Below are positions 37,001 through 44,160 of a stretch of DNA of 64,000 nucleotides, piece after piece (position 1 is the first letter of the stretch; each line of letters starts with the position of its first letter). Position numbers and translations under genes: made by a program. The stretch lies in the NCBI GenBank assembly GCA_945890645.1, contig CAMDCV010000023.1, forward strand, positions 1 through 64,000, in the 5' to 3' direction. This DNA is from Akkermansia muciniphila. Its GTDB lineage: Bacteria > Verrucomicrobiota > Verrucomicrobiia > Verrucomicrobiales > Akkermansiaceae. A model generated the notes under the pieces. It was not told the DNA's origin, searched no databases, and saw nothing but the letters and a program-made list of their open reading frames with translations.

Positions 37001-37724
37001 ACCGATTAGCACCACGCAAACCATTGGCGTCCCCATCACAGGCATCACGATCACCGCAGAAGATGCCTTAAACATCACCGCAATCAACTTCAATGGCACA
37101 GTGAATTTTGGTGGTAGTGGTGGTTTTAGTGGAACGTCCGGCACCTTTGTAAACGGTGTGCTCACAAACGTCAGCGTTACACCCACCATCGCCGGAACCA
37201 ATCGAACACTCACCGTGGACGATGGATCTGGTCACACGGGATCCACGACCATCGCCTCCATTCAAACGGCATTTCAATCATGGACCACCACCAGCGGTCT
37301 CGCCGGTAGCGACGCCCTCACTACCGCGAATCCTGACGGCGATGCGTTGAACAATTTGCAAGAATTTGCTTTCGGTACTAATCCTTCCCAAGGAGGCATG
37401 GGACCCATCGCCTACCAGCCCAATGGTGCTCTGATCAATCCAGGGGCTCCTCTCGCCGTGAACTTCTCCACCAGTCCCGTCGCCGATTTCCGTGCTGTCT
37501 TCACGCGTCGCAAGAACTTCCTCTCAGCGAGAGTAACCTACACCGTGCAATTTAGTGCCGATCTCAGTACTTGGACCAATAGTGCTGTCGAACCCACCAT
37601 CCTCACCGGACCAGCGAATCCCGCCGAAGTCGAAGCGGTATCTGTGCCATTTCCCGAGTTGGTGCCCGCGATCGGCGGCAACAAAAAACCCACTTATTTC
37701 CGGGTGAGTGTGAGCTTACCGTAA
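31032..37724 (+). CDS. Giant secreted metzincin protease with adhesin-like beta-helix region
   Basis: The 2230-residue protein starts at GTG 31032 with a signal peptide (cleavage near residue 23). Residues 297-308 read HEMGHNMGLSHD, a complete HExxHxxGxxHD metzincin zinc site, with the Met-turn PIMGTG at 331-335. A PPC-like beta domain follows (about 385-498), then a Kre9/Knh1-like domain (505-600), a jelly-roll region with TLTFWWKISSETSYDYLRFY (about 600-735), a choice-of-anchor-D-like Ig domain (737-857), a BACON-like domain (857-967), an MBG-like domain (967-1035), Ig and PKD-like repeats to about 1217, and a long Thr/Ser/Asn/Gly-rich autotransporter-type beta helix (1217-1976). The C-terminus (2077-2230) is a verrucomicrobial-type module with DPDGDALNNLQEFAFGTNP. 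It lacks PEP-CTERM. Probable role: extracellular proteolysis and adhesion. Confidence 0.85.
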   Translation: MNAKRTIALILSILLLPLAAYGQGSPRKKLFGKGSPFSLEELPAGELKAKLGKLNPQARAKAMQWLHKFQFPESDAAKHLRVDPDGGIYIVCPGIGCDCGHEHDTEQHASDQSYPTAVENAPEAPQDSVPPLGYATAPISSPPTFNSRPNAPYHIYLDFNGGIVTGTAWNSSNGIASYSVKAWSQDADLANFSDSEQTSIRRMWERISEDFAPFNVNVTTDTTYDPVNYTGNKNNVGWLMIAPTVDNNNNNLPHAGSGGIAYVGVYGEFNYHTSYQPAWVTANTSSNIANICEAASHEMGHNMGLSHDGTSTLEYYGGHTSTSSAPSWGPIMGTGYNRDVSQWSKGEYYTSNQTQDDLTIIANRIGYRANDYGGTYGTASILPLPPVSLNGVIENTNEADYFTFTTQGGTATFNANAFKSDSGTWGSNLDIHLAIYNSSLALVAENNPLTDVNATLSTNLPAGTYYLVVRPAATGTPTVASPSGYSIYGSLGQYTITGTYNPNVNTLIVLEPNGGEVFDFNSTTEIQWLSNTPGNVKIELLKGGNLQSVIAANETNDGSYNWLVSPALPAGNDYSIKISSIADAAFSDTSNANFSLQALPTLATAVDSNGLTWTNSGNLPWFPQTTTTKDGFDAAQSGAINHNQNSSMETTVAGPGTLTFWWKISSETSYDYLRFYVDGVEQTGILARISGTVDWVQKTVSIPSGNHVVKWSYTKDGSVVSGSDAAWVDQVTYTAASAPEVAVEYPANTNLTDNTATINCGTATVSNSITPVTFTVKNLGIANLTGLALTKDGSHNADFSVSSLGATTLAPGASTTFTVTFTPGATGTRNAAIHLSSNDADENPFDIALTGTGVTVGTLAVTPSENLSATGSTGGPFSPSSLQYTLSNPGNSSINWTASSSANWITLSATSGTLAAGANTTVTVSINSNANTLGINSYSDTVSFTNTTNGNGNTTRAVSLTVNPLPATVTINSLSQTYNGSPKPVTVTTTPSGLSHTITYNGSATAPSNAGTYSVVATITQPGYVGSDTKDLVIGKASQSITFNPLGTVGDTTSDFPLTATSSSGLPVSLASSDDAVASLSGNILSINAIGTATITASQAGNSNYQTAPAVSQVITVVRDNPSAITTGPYKVLIDQFLSLNGQSSQPSHGATITSYEWDLNGDDNFTDATGPQPSQISVATLTSTWQMNQGVNSIRLRVTDSASKTSIVTTTVELILALTWDANSTSSGLTDAGGAWLDVVNNRWWDGSDNIPWTSGSSASFGNGGGSGTMNVTLASPTDVNSFAFHNFSGTYQIGSTGQAITLAGGITKNSGSGSVIFVSPITLGSAQTWTNNSTATLATSHSANLVNNGGYNLTIDGIGSTLFGVINTTSLALTGSGALIKNGSGVLSLGGANTDFTSSVTVNGGVVRVNSPLSVNGNINLTNGVFEHYWNSPLTRTLGTGYGQIQITGGASGFSQNGNTSMTVTLNNNAAFELVWGTSLFNPSSFILQADTAQQSSSLTLANKIDLNGSTRTIHVSGGTTGAARASITGQIRNSTGTAGLIKTGAGILTLSNNATTWNGATAVNSGILDFNSISMNSNIGGGTGRNISVAAGAGVRFNALTNALLNRIVETSAEISVMTNTTTANFDFSSSTGANLPNAFLGNWASNGAKMELGTAAAGTGVITPAADNYRLGAKGSSGLLAIIGTNKLTGTQGLLVGGTGASGIRVMLAGPNNFSGDTVINSGAKLTIAHNLALQNSPLNVGSAGGNFALNSAGTVTNAAVANSPTLGGLIGSRHLVSVFTNAVGNNETNLAATAVEGFTLNLAADKSLTYSGNIVDFAVGTTLTKAGPGTQTLSGSHSFTGKTSINAGKLLFNGSLSNVDAALNVANAASLGGTGSIGRNVTIEDGGMLEFSISSNADNHDRLDISPGRSFHFAGASALNITSSGGASPGIYTLISGGNAISGVAPSTLTLPTNWIATVSISGNSLLLNLISTTGSGPVDHFVISPISTTQTIGVPITGITITAEDALNITAINFNGTVNFGGSGGFSGTSGTFVNGVLTNVSVTPTIAGTNRTLTVDDGSGHTGSTTIASIQTAFQSWTTTSGLAGSDALTTANPDGDALNNLQEFAFGTNPSQGGMGPIAYQPNGALINPGAPLAVNFSTSPVADFRAVFTRRKNFLSARVTYTVQFSADLSTWTNSAVEPTILTGPANPAEVEAVSVPFPELVPAIGGNKKPTYFRVSVSLP

Positions 37725-37740
37725 TCGACAGCCCATCACC

Positions 37741-37764
37741 TTCCTCTCAGAACAAGGGGAGGAA
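37741..37764 (+). terminator. Weak hairpin after the giant protease gene
   Basis: TTCCTC (37741-37746) can pair with GAGGAA (37759-37764) around a 12-base loop, 17 bases after the stop codon. There is no clear U-tract. This is the only hairpin candidate seen after the gene. Confidence 0.25.
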
Positions 37765-37842
37765 ATATTGAACTGTGCAACAATATTCACTTAAAGGAAA
37801 ATTGTAATCCAAATGTGACGACCTAGTCGCTTCCAAACGGTC

Positions 37843-37858
37843 TGGCACGTCGATTGCA
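37843..37858 (+). promoter_or_regulatory. Sigma-54 (RpoN) promoter upstream of PEP-CTERM gene
   Basis: TGGCACGTCGATTGCA matches the sigma-54 consensus TGGCAC-N5-TTGCA at every defined base; the GG (37844-37845) and GC (37856-37857) are separated by exactly 10 bases. Transcription should start about 37870, leaving a leader of about 220 bases before the PEP-CTERM gene at 38091. A small dyad CGAC-CTA-GTCG lies some 15 bases upstream. Sigma-54-dependent control of PEP-CTERM genes through PrsK/PrsR-type regulators is established in other bacteria. Confidence 0.75.
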
Positions 37859-38090
37859 TATGTTCAATCGTCGATATGAAACAAGCGATCACATATCATG
37901 AATTCCGAGCATACAAGCCGATGCAATGAATGCGTCCATCATGGTCGCACTATGATTGTAATGCATGTGACGCAATCGTTTCGATAGCACCGTTGCTTCG
38001 TCATGGAAAACCATCAAATTGCTCTCGGCTTTATTAATTCTAATCCGCCCACCTAATTTATCTTTTTAATATCTAATAATTCTCACAATC
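37859..38090 (+). other. Long untranslated leader of the PEP-CTERM gene
   Basis: If the sigma-54 promoter is used, this stretch is a 5' leader of about 220 bases. It contains no gene-like frame. It becomes AT-rich towards the end (TTTAATATCTAATAATTCTCAC) and has no Shine-Dalgarno sequence before the ATG. It may hold a second promoter or an RNA element; nothing more specific was recognised. Confidence 0.4.
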
Positions 38091-39362
38091 ATGAAACTTA
38101 AAATTGCCCTCCTATCACTCGGTTCACTTTACCTTACTTCAGTCAGCGCCACAGCAGCGCAAAGTTACCTCGATGCAGGCGATATCGTCTTCCTCGCCGC
38201 TAACTCTGATGCGCCTGACACATTTGCGTTCGCTCCGCTGGTGAACATCGCCGCTGGCACTGTGATTCACTTTTCTGACAACAGCCGCACTTCCACTGCA
38301 ACGGACTACGCAGCATGGAGACTTAACAATGGGGCCTTTTCAGAAACTCCATATTACACTTGGGTAGCCTCAACTGCTGTCACTGCAGGCACCAGAATTT
38401 CGATCCCCGATACTGTTCATGGAGGAATCGGATTAGCAACAGCTGGTGATAACCTCTTCGCCTTTCAAGGTGATATATACAACCCGCGTTTTGTAAGCGC
38501 TATTGGCTGGACATCCGCCAGTCCGTTCATCACGACAGGAACTGCAAGTGCAAACAATTCTTACCTACCTTCATCGCTCACTCTGGGCACCAATGCAGTC
38601 TCCATAACAGCCAACCAAGACAATACCGGCTACAACGGTATTACTACTTCTGGCACGACTGCTGCGCTACGCACCGCTGTTAACACAGCTGGCAACTGGA
38701 CAAGCAGCGAAACAGTTGTGCAATCAGGACCCGCTTTGCTTACCATCTCTGATGCCGCTACCGCTACGGATGCTACCAAACAACTCATGGGGTATTCGTT
38801 TGGTCCGAATGCGACGAACTACACCAATGCTGCAACGGTTGTCGCAGGCAACACCACTCTCTCAGGTTTTGACTTCACTGGCACCGGAACCTTGGATACC
38901 AATGGGTCCAACGCATTGACAGGACAAGCATATGCAGTCGCAGGAGGTTGGGATATCGATGGCTTCGATGTCGGAGACCAATATCTTGAATTCACCATGA
39001 CCATCGATTCGGGATTCGCATTTCAACTGGAAGATTTTGGATTCGGTTATCAATCATCTGAAAATATCACAATTGGTGCTTATTACAGCACCGACGGATT
39101 TGCCACTTATAATCAACTCGGCACCGATACGGCGATCACCAATACCAACGTCGGCGCAGCATTCCTCACCAATTTGGGTATTTCAGGACTTGACGGTACG
39201 ATTGATTTTCGTTTTTACGGTTACGATGCGGCTACAGGAAATGGTAACTTAGAAATCGACGAAGTATGGATGCAGGGTTCACTCACCGCCATCCCTGAAC
39301 CGTCCGCTGCCCTACTTAGCAGTCTCGGAGTATTAGCTCTCTTGCGCCGTCGCAAGCGCTAA
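38091..39362 (+). CDS. PEP-CTERM sorted surface protein
   Basis: This 423-residue protein has a signal peptide (MKLKIALLSLGSLYLTSVSATAA) and ends with a PEP-CTERM tripartite signal: IPEPSAALLSSLG, a hydrophobic helix, then RRRKR. In this system exosortase (EpsH-type) removes the tail and attaches the protein to the cell surface or to exopolysaccharide. The body is a Thr/Ala/Asn/Gly-rich beta protein with two parts, about 22-230 (starting SYLDAGDIVFLAANSDAPDTFAFAPLVNI without its first residue) and about 235-395 (a jelly-roll-like lectin fold containing DEVWMQGSL). No exosortase gene is in the window. An exact sigma-54 promoter lies 230 bases upstream. Confidence 0.9.
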   Translation: MKLKIALLSLGSLYLTSVSATAAQSYLDAGDIVFLAANSDAPDTFAFAPLVNIAAGTVIHFSDNSRTSTATDYAAWRLNNGAFSETPYYTWVASTAVTAGTRISIPDTVHGGIGLATAGDNLFAFQGDIYNPRFVSAIGWTSASPFITTGTASANNSYLPSSLTLGTNAVSITANQDNTGYNGITTSGTTAALRTAVNTAGNWTSSETVVQSGPALLTISDAATATDATKQLMGYSFGPNATNYTNAATVVAGNTTLSGFDFTGTGTLDTNGSNALTGQAYAVAGGWDIDGFDVGDQYLEFTMTIDSGFAFQLEDFGFGYQSSENITIGAYYSTDGFATYNQLGTDTAITNTNVGAAFLTNLGISGLDGTIDFRFYGYDAATGNGNLEIDEVWMQGSLTAIPEPSAALLSSLGVLALLRRRKR

Positions 39363-40424
39363 TCACGGTTTCCACTCGACAATCAAATCATCGAACAGCG
39401 CATCGCCACCAGCCCGACCACTGCGGTCGAGGCTGATGCGATCGATTTTGCCGATTACTTCCGCAACAAATACTTCGGTGCTGGTGAACTCTTTTTTGCC
39501 ATCATTCACCACGACTACCATTTTCACTTTGCCGCCGGCTAGTCGCTCGACGTCGACGCACATGCGCTGCATTTTACCGACAGGTGGATCAAAACCCATC
39601 ATAACGTTGTGGGTAATGAAACGCTCCGTATCCACTAATTGAAAGCGGAAGGCTCCCGTCTCATACCCGGGATGATACAAGGCGCGCACGTTTCCCACAG
39701 CTACGCCGATGTGATAGGCCCCTTCCCCTCCTGCTTCGCCACCGAGTTTGACATCGATGCGAAATTTGTCAGGAAATGTTGCTTTACCCACGATGTCTTT
39801 CGCATCTAGGTATAAGTGTTGATCCCCTTCGTCATTTTTTCGCTCTCCCGAAAGCCGTAACACGCCCTGCTCTACGCGACCTTTTAGATCGGGAGCGCCT
39901 TTATAGTGCATGCGACGATATCCCTTCTCTAACGAATCCGCTGGATCGCGGAAGAGTTCCACAAACATCCGCTGCGAAGCATGAACCTCACCTGGGTTTT
40001 CCCGTTCATGGAGAAGACCTGTCACCGCCAATCGCAACAACTCTCCTTGGCTCCATCGCTCATTCTCCGATAGAATTTTTTCGATCTGCCGCATACGCAA
40101 ACACACTTCCGGATCGGTGGAAGCGGGCATCTTACGAATCATCGGTAACATGTCTTTGCCCATCAATATGATCTCATTTTGCGCCTGCAAGCGCACCGAT
40201 AACTTTTCAGCGCCCAAGCGCACCACCGCGCGCTCTAGCTCGACCGAGGACAACTGATATTTCTTGCTCATCGCACGCAACGCTTCGGTATCAGATGATA
40301 ATTTTTCCGCTGCCAAAAATTCGAGCCGCCAATCCTTTGGCGCATCCGCACCAGACACGACACTGCAGGCAAAGCCCATGCATGCGCTAGCAAACCACCA
40401 TTTTCCCATGCCCGCTTTGATCAT
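39363..40424 (-). CDS. Secreted protein with C-terminal laminin-G/DUF1080-like fold, unknown function
   Basis: The 353-residue product has an N-terminal signal sequence (WWFASACMGFACSVVSGADA). A helical middle part (residues 30-150, rich in E, R, L and K) is followed by a beta-rich C-terminal region from about 180, including LYLDAKDIVGKATFPDKFRI, GAYHIGVAVGNVRALYHPGYETG and SLDRSGRAGGDALFDDLIVEW, which resembles the concanavalin/DUF1080 fold often found in planctomycetes and verrucomicrobia. It is convergent with the PEP-CTERM gene, with the stops adjacent. No catalytic residues were recognised. Confidence 0.65.
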   Translation of the reverse strand: MIKAGMGKWWFASACMGFACSVVSGADAPKDWRLEFLAAEKLSSDTEALRAMSKKYQLSSVELERAVVRLGAEKLSVRLQAQNEIILMGKDMLPMIRKMPASTDPEVCLRMRQIEKILSENERWSQGELLRLAVTGLLHERENPGEVHASQRMFVELFRDPADSLEKGYRRMHYKGAPDLKGRVEQGVLRLSGERKNDEGDQHLYLDAKDIVGKATFPDKFRIDVKLGGEAGGEGAYHIGVAVGNVRALYHPGYETGAFRFQLVDTERFITHNVMMGFDPPVGKMQRMCVDVERLAGGKVKMVVVVNDGKKEFTSTEVFVAEVIGKIDRISLDRSGRAGGDALFDDLIVEWKP

Positions 40425-40547
40425 GGCAAAATTCTAGCACTCCCCCTTCGGTGCGTCCATCATACAAATCTTGCTTTCCATTCCACAAAGGGATCATCTG
40501 GCCCATTTCACTTGTGATTCACCACGCGATGCCCTATCGCAGAACGC

Positions 40548-41465
40548 ATGAACCGCCCGGAACCATCTTCTCCCTTAACGCCGGGCATCTGGGCGGCATT
40601 GGGGGCGTTTTTTCTTTGGGGTGTGCTGCCTCTTTATTGGAAAGCCCTGCAAGAGACTCCCGCACCGACCATCATCGCACACCGCACCGTATGGTCGCTA
40701 TTGATTCTGTGGTGCATTCTCGCATGGCAAGGAAAGGCCCGCACGACACTACAATCGCTTCGACAGCCACGCATTGCCATCTGGCATCTACTTTCCGGTT
40801 CCCTACTCGCAGGCAACTGGCTTCTGTATGTGTGGGCCACCTTGCACGGGCGAATCATCGAAGCCGCCTTCGGTTACTACCTGAATCCCTTCTTCAACAT
40901 GCTGTTCGGCTACTGGCTCTTCGCCGAACGACAAACGCGATTGCAAAAAATTTCCATCGCCATCGCACTCGCTGGTGTCGCGTGCCAATTCCGCGGCGTG
41001 CATGGATTTCCATGGATCGCTGTGACCTTGGCGTTGAGCTTTTCCCTTTACGCCGTGGTGAAAAAAAAATCGCCACTCGGTTCCTTGCCCGGTCTCAGCT
41101 TGGAAACTTTGCTGCTCGCGCCCATCGCGCTGCTCTGGCTGACCACCACCACGCCATCGTTCGCACAAACCATGAGCACTTTCAACAACCAAACGCTACT
41201 CTTAATCGGCACTGGTTTTGCTACGGCAACACCACTTCTCCTCTTCGGCTACGCGACGCGAAAAATTTCCCTCACCACCCTCGGCATGTTGCAATTCCTC
41301 GGCCCAACTTTGCAATTTTTCATCGGCTGGAAAGTGTATCACGAAACCATGACTCTCGAACGCAGTCTCTCCTTCGTCCTGATCTGGCTTGCCATTGCGC
41401 TTTATGGATATTCGTTGCGAATCAAATCGAGGGAGTCTGCAGAGAAAGGAACCATTACTTCATGA
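40548..41465 (+). CDS. rarD: RarD-type EamA-family transporter
   Basis: The 305-residue inner-membrane protein has about ten transmembrane helices and matches the RarD branch of the drug/metabolite transporter superfamily. The start of the core GIWAALGAFFLWGVLPLYWK (residues 13-32), IIAHRTVWSLL, GNWLLYVWATLHGRIIEAAFGYYLNPFFN without its last residue, and LGMLQFLGPTLQFFIGW are typical RarD blocks. RarD was named for chloramphenicol resistance, but the true substrate is not settled. The gene ends 11 bases inside the convergent vapC gene. A longer overlapping frame starting at 40451 is a shadow. Confidence 0.92.
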   Translation: MNRPEPSSPLTPGIWAALGAFFLWGVLPLYWKALQETPAPTIIAHRTVWSLLILWCILAWQGKARTTLQSLRQPRIAIWHLLSGSLLAGNWLLYVWATLHGRIIEAAFGYYLNPFFNMLFGYWLFAERQTRLQKISIAIALAGVACQFRGVHGFPWIAVTLALSFSLYAVVKKKSPLGSLPGLSLETLLLAPIALLWLTTTTPSFAQTMSTFNNQTLLLIGTGFATATPLLLFGYATRKISLTTLGMLQFLGPTLQFFIGWKVYHETMTLERSLSFVLIWLAIALYGYSLRIKSRESAEKGTITS

Positions 41466-41838
41466 CCTTGCGGATCATCGCGAAATGGCGATCTCGCTCT
41501 AACAATTCCACACCATAGCGTGTCGAACACGCGCAAACCAGCACATCGCCGAAAGGCACGTTCACACCCGCTCGCTGACATAAGCGCGCCGTCTTGGCAG
41601 CTTCTTTCCAGCATGCTTCATCAAATGCAAGCCAAGTGCTAACTTGTCTCCATCCCAATAGGCTGGCCTCCTCTCGCGCTCCTCTCGCTCCTTGATAGAG
41701 TTCCACCCATATAGGCCATGACATCGCGGTTCGCCCCTTACGCAATAATTCGGCAACGCGCTCTTTCAATTCGGCATCCCCCGTCTTGCGTGAAACTTCG
41801 ACCCATACCGAACTATCGATGAGAACGATGTTCTTCAT
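41455..41838 (-). CDS. vapC: VapC-type PIN-domain RNase toxin
   Basis: The 127-residue protein is a PIN-domain nuclease with the acidic quartet D8 (IVLIDSSVWVE), E46 (PIWVELYQGAR), D98 (VNVPFGDVLVCAC) and D116 (ERDRHF). VapC toxins cut specific tRNAs or rRNA when freed from the antitoxin. Its start overlaps the antitoxin stop by four bases (ATGA), so translation is coupled. The 3' end overlaps rarD by 11 bases on the opposite strand. All key residues are present, so the toxin should be active. Confidence 0.9.
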   Translation of the reverse strand: MKNIVLIDSSVWVEVSRKTGDAELKERVAELLRKGRTAMSWPIWVELYQGARGAREEASLLGWRQVSTWLAFDEACWKEAAKTARLCQRAGVNVPFGDVLVCACSTRYGVELLERDRHFAMIRKVMK

Positions 41839-42086
41839 AATTTGCTGGTTTTACGTGACTTACGCGACTTTGATTCCTTCAATGCAATTTCTTGCATGTC
41901 CCCCGCCTCAATCTCATCGTTGCTTGCAAAATCCAACGTTCCAAAGCTCGCAATCAAATCTTTTACCAAGTGCTGTCGGTTAAACTCCTCTAACGCCTTC
42001 ACCACGGCCTCACGTTTGGTTTTTGCTCCGGTAAATCGCATCGCATCCGCCAACGTCTTTTCAGGAATATCAATCGTTGTTTTCAT
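41835..42086 (-). CDS. vapB: VapB-type antitoxin
   Basis: This 83-residue protein begins MKTTIDIPEKTLADAMRFTG, a ribbon-helix-helix type DNA-binding start common to VapB antitoxins, followed by AKTKREAVVKALEEFNRQ. Its lysine/arginine/serine-rich C-terminus would wrap VapC. VapB normally represses its own promoter. It is the first gene of the two-gene operon. The intergenic region upstream (42087-42175) includes two TCAGTG words nine bases apart (42156, 42165), part of a scattered repeat family noted elsewhere in this window. Confidence 0.88.
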   Translation of the reverse strand: MKTTIDIPEKTLADAMRFTGAKTKREAVVKALEEFNRQHLVKDLIASFGTLDFASNDEIEAGDMQEIALKESKSRKSRKTSKL

Positions 42087-42155
42087 AGAATCTAAATACT
42101 CCTAAAATTGGATTCTTTCAAGCTCAAACATCAGCATCCATTCTGCTGCGAATCA

Positions 42156-42170
42156 TCAGTGCGTTCAGTG
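42156..42170. repeat. Two phased TCAGTG words near vapB
   Basis: TCAGTG at 42156 and 42165, nine bases apart, inside the intergenic region between vapB and the esterase gene. They match the phased words seen at 57359-57392. Confidence 0.4.
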
Positions 42171-42175
42171 GCTAT

Positions 42176-43303
42176 TTATGGGGCACTTACTGTTAGGAGT
42201 GCGGTGGCGATGGTGGACGGATCGGCTCGCTCGGCGAGGGATTGTTCGATGGCTTTTGTATTACGATTCACTTTTCCGGCGAAGACTTGTTTGTCATTCC
42301 ATAAGACTTTGATTTCCTGATCAAGGTCGAGCAAGGCATCGGACAAGCGCAGGGTGACTTTGGGCACATCAACGCTCTTGATCGCGATGGTTTGGCCTTC
42401 GCAGCGGGCTTCGATGGTTTGGTTGACCTTGGCTTCAGCGGCATCGACCGAAAGCCAATAGAATCTTGTGCTGAGGACATCATCCTGTCGCCATGTCACG
42501 CCCTTAGGCCAGGTTTTGCGTTTATAGGCGAGCATCCATGGCACGGCGACCGCGTCTTCGCGATTCATCCAGTGACCGAGTTCTGGATACGACTTGAAGA
42601 AGTGCGGATAGGAGCCGGGATTTGCTTGTGCGAGCAGTTGCAATTTGTCTGCCCAAATTTTGCAAGCTTCATTGCGTTTGACTCCAAAATCTTTGCCACC
42701 GACTTGGATGGAAAACGGCAAATTGCGTAAGTTCACTGGCTGCACTTCGTTCGGGTGTCCCGCCATCATCGCAGCAGCGGCCCAGCGGTCGGCCATGCGG
42801 GGACCAACTTGATAAACGCCATCTCCCCCAGCGGAGTAGCCCATGATGTAAACGCGGTCAGGATTGATCTTGTGAATGGCAATGCAGTTGGCGATGAGTC
42901 GATCATAGAACGCATCCATGTGCTCTTGATGCCAAAGATTCCATTTGTCAGTCGGCGCACGTGGCGCGACGTAAAGCGATCCCTCGGGCTCGTAGAGGCG
43001 GATTTGATTTTGCCATTGCTGGTCGTTTACCTGAGCGGGAGCTTCACCGCCACCGTGGAGTGAGATGACTAACGGGCGCCCTCCCTCCGGCACTGGACCG
43101 ATTTCTCGTTGCAGAAATCGCATGCTTTTATCACCGATAACGATCTCTTTTTTCTCCATCTCCGGAGCACGTTCTTTACTCAGCGTTTCTAACGTTTTTT
43201 CCCACTGTTGTTTCACTAAAGCCTCAGCTTCGGCACGAGTGAGAGAAGTTTCCTCTGCGCGGCAGGTGAGGCAAGCAATGAGAATCAGGGCAATGCGTTT
43301 CAT
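42176..43303 (-). CDS. Secreted alpha/beta-hydrolase esterase
   Basis: The 375-residue protein has a short signal peptide (MKRIALILIACLTCRA). A helical prodomain-like stretch (20-60) leads into an alpha/beta hydrolase with the oxyanion region PLVISLHGGGEAP near residues 78-90 and the nucleophile elbow GYSAGGDGVYQVG near 154-166. The likely acid and histidine are in GGKDFGVKRNE and ELGHWMNRED. A beta tail of about 95 residues follows. It resembles LpqC/feruloyl- or PHB-depolymerase-like esterases; the substrate is not known. It overlaps the RDD gene by four bases and is the last gene of a long minus-strand run. Confidence 0.82.
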   Translation of the reverse strand: MKRIALILIACLTCRAEETSLTRAEAEALVKQQWEKTLETLSKERAPEMEKKEIVIGDKSMRFLQREIGPVPEGGRPLVISLHGGGEAPAQVNDQQWQNQIRLYEPEGSLYVAPRAPTDKWNLWHQEHMDAFYDRLIANCIAIHKINPDRVYIMGYSAGGDGVYQVGPRMADRWAAAAMMAGHPNEVQPVNLRNLPFSIQVGGKDFGVKRNEACKIWADKLQLLAQANPGSYPHFFKSYPELGHWMNREDAVAVPWMLAYKRKTWPKGVTWRQDDVLSTRFYWLSVDAAEAKVNQTIEARCEGQTIAIKSVDVPKVTLRLSDALLDLDQEIKVLWNDKQVFAGKVNRNTKAIEQSLAERADPSTIATALLTVSAP

Positions 43304-44157
43304 GGTGTGGGAGTTGGTTTCGGGACGAAGGAATCAAACCATTTGGCCTGTTCCGGGAAGTTTTCTTGCATGATCTCACGAGTGATCGGTTCGAGAATCA
43401 GTCCGGTCACTTGCATGATGAAAAGTGCCGCCATGGCATACAGCACCCAACGCCATGGCTTGATCGCATTCATGGTCACACGAATGCCCGAGGCTCCATC
43501 CCACAGTGTGGCACCGTGCTTGCGCACAAACCACCACGAAAATCCATGGCACAGTGGCAAGAGAATCGGATGAGTCATTCCCATGCCCATCAGATAGACG
43601 CGAATGGCCCGGAGCACGCTGAGTCCAATTGTCACCGGCTCTCCATCGGCACGTTTCACTCGCAGTCCTAGCAAAGCTTTGCCTGGAGTGGTGCCCCACA
43701 CGTGAATCATCGCCGCCTCAATCAGGATCCATACGATCATCATCAGGTAGTTGAACCAGAAATTTAAGATCAGTGATTTCAAATCCGATCCCGCGAGATA
43801 AAAGGCGCACCAATAGATGCCGGACCACATGAAAAAATCGAACCACCGTGCAAAAAAACGACGGATCAGCAACTGCGTTTTTTCTCCCATGGTGCTGGCG
43901 GGGATTTGCCAGTGAGCCGTGCGCGCAGGCGCAGCGGGATCAACCACTACCGTGGGCAAAGGAGGAGCCACAGGCTTCCGACTTATCCCACACGCTTCGG
44001 CGAATTGGGGCATTGTTGAAAGTGGCTGCCATTCTTTCATGCCCTCGATCCAGCCATAGGTTTCTGGTTTCAGTTCACCAGACTCGATGCGACGCGCTAC
44101 TTGCGCAATGTCGAAGGGGCCGGTCTTTTCACCGTCGATGATGATCCAAGTTCTCAT
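43300..44157 (-). CDS. RDD-family membrane protein with N-terminal GYF-like domain
   Basis: This 285-residue protein starts with a GYF_2-type domain (RTWIIIDGEKTGPFDIAQVA, SGELKPETYGWIEGMKEWQP, residues 2-50), followed by an RDD domain from about residue 85 with RRFFARWFDFFMWSGIYW, TPGKALLGLRVKRADGEPVT and four hydrophobic helices. The GYF domain binds proline-rich peptides; RDD proteins are implicated in ion or small-molecule transport. Such fusions occur in Verrucomicrobiota and Planctomycetota. It is three bases from the FtsX-like gene. RDD proteins often accompany MoxR operons, but here the gene is 30 kb away from it. Confidence 0.87.
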   Translation of the reverse strand: MRTWIIIDGEKTGPFDIAQVARRIESGELKPETYGWIEGMKEWQPLSTMPQFAEACGISRKPVAPPLPTVVVDPAAPARTAHWQIPASTMGEKTQLLIRRFFARWFDFFMWSGIYWCAFYLAGSDLKSLILNFWFNYLMMIVWILIEAAMIHVWGTTPGKALLGLRVKRADGEPVTIGLSVLRAIRVYLMGMGMTHPILLPLCHGFSWWFVRKHGATLWDGASGIRVTMNAIKPWRWVLYAMAALFIMQVTGLILEPITREIMQENFPEQAKWFDSFVPKPTPTP

Positions 44158-44160
44158 ACG

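Noticed and set aside
40451-41518. 355-codon frame overlapping rarD
   Set aside because: It covers the same DNA as rarD in another frame and has the low-complexity H/R/S composition of a shadow, while the rarD frame gives a clear transporter.
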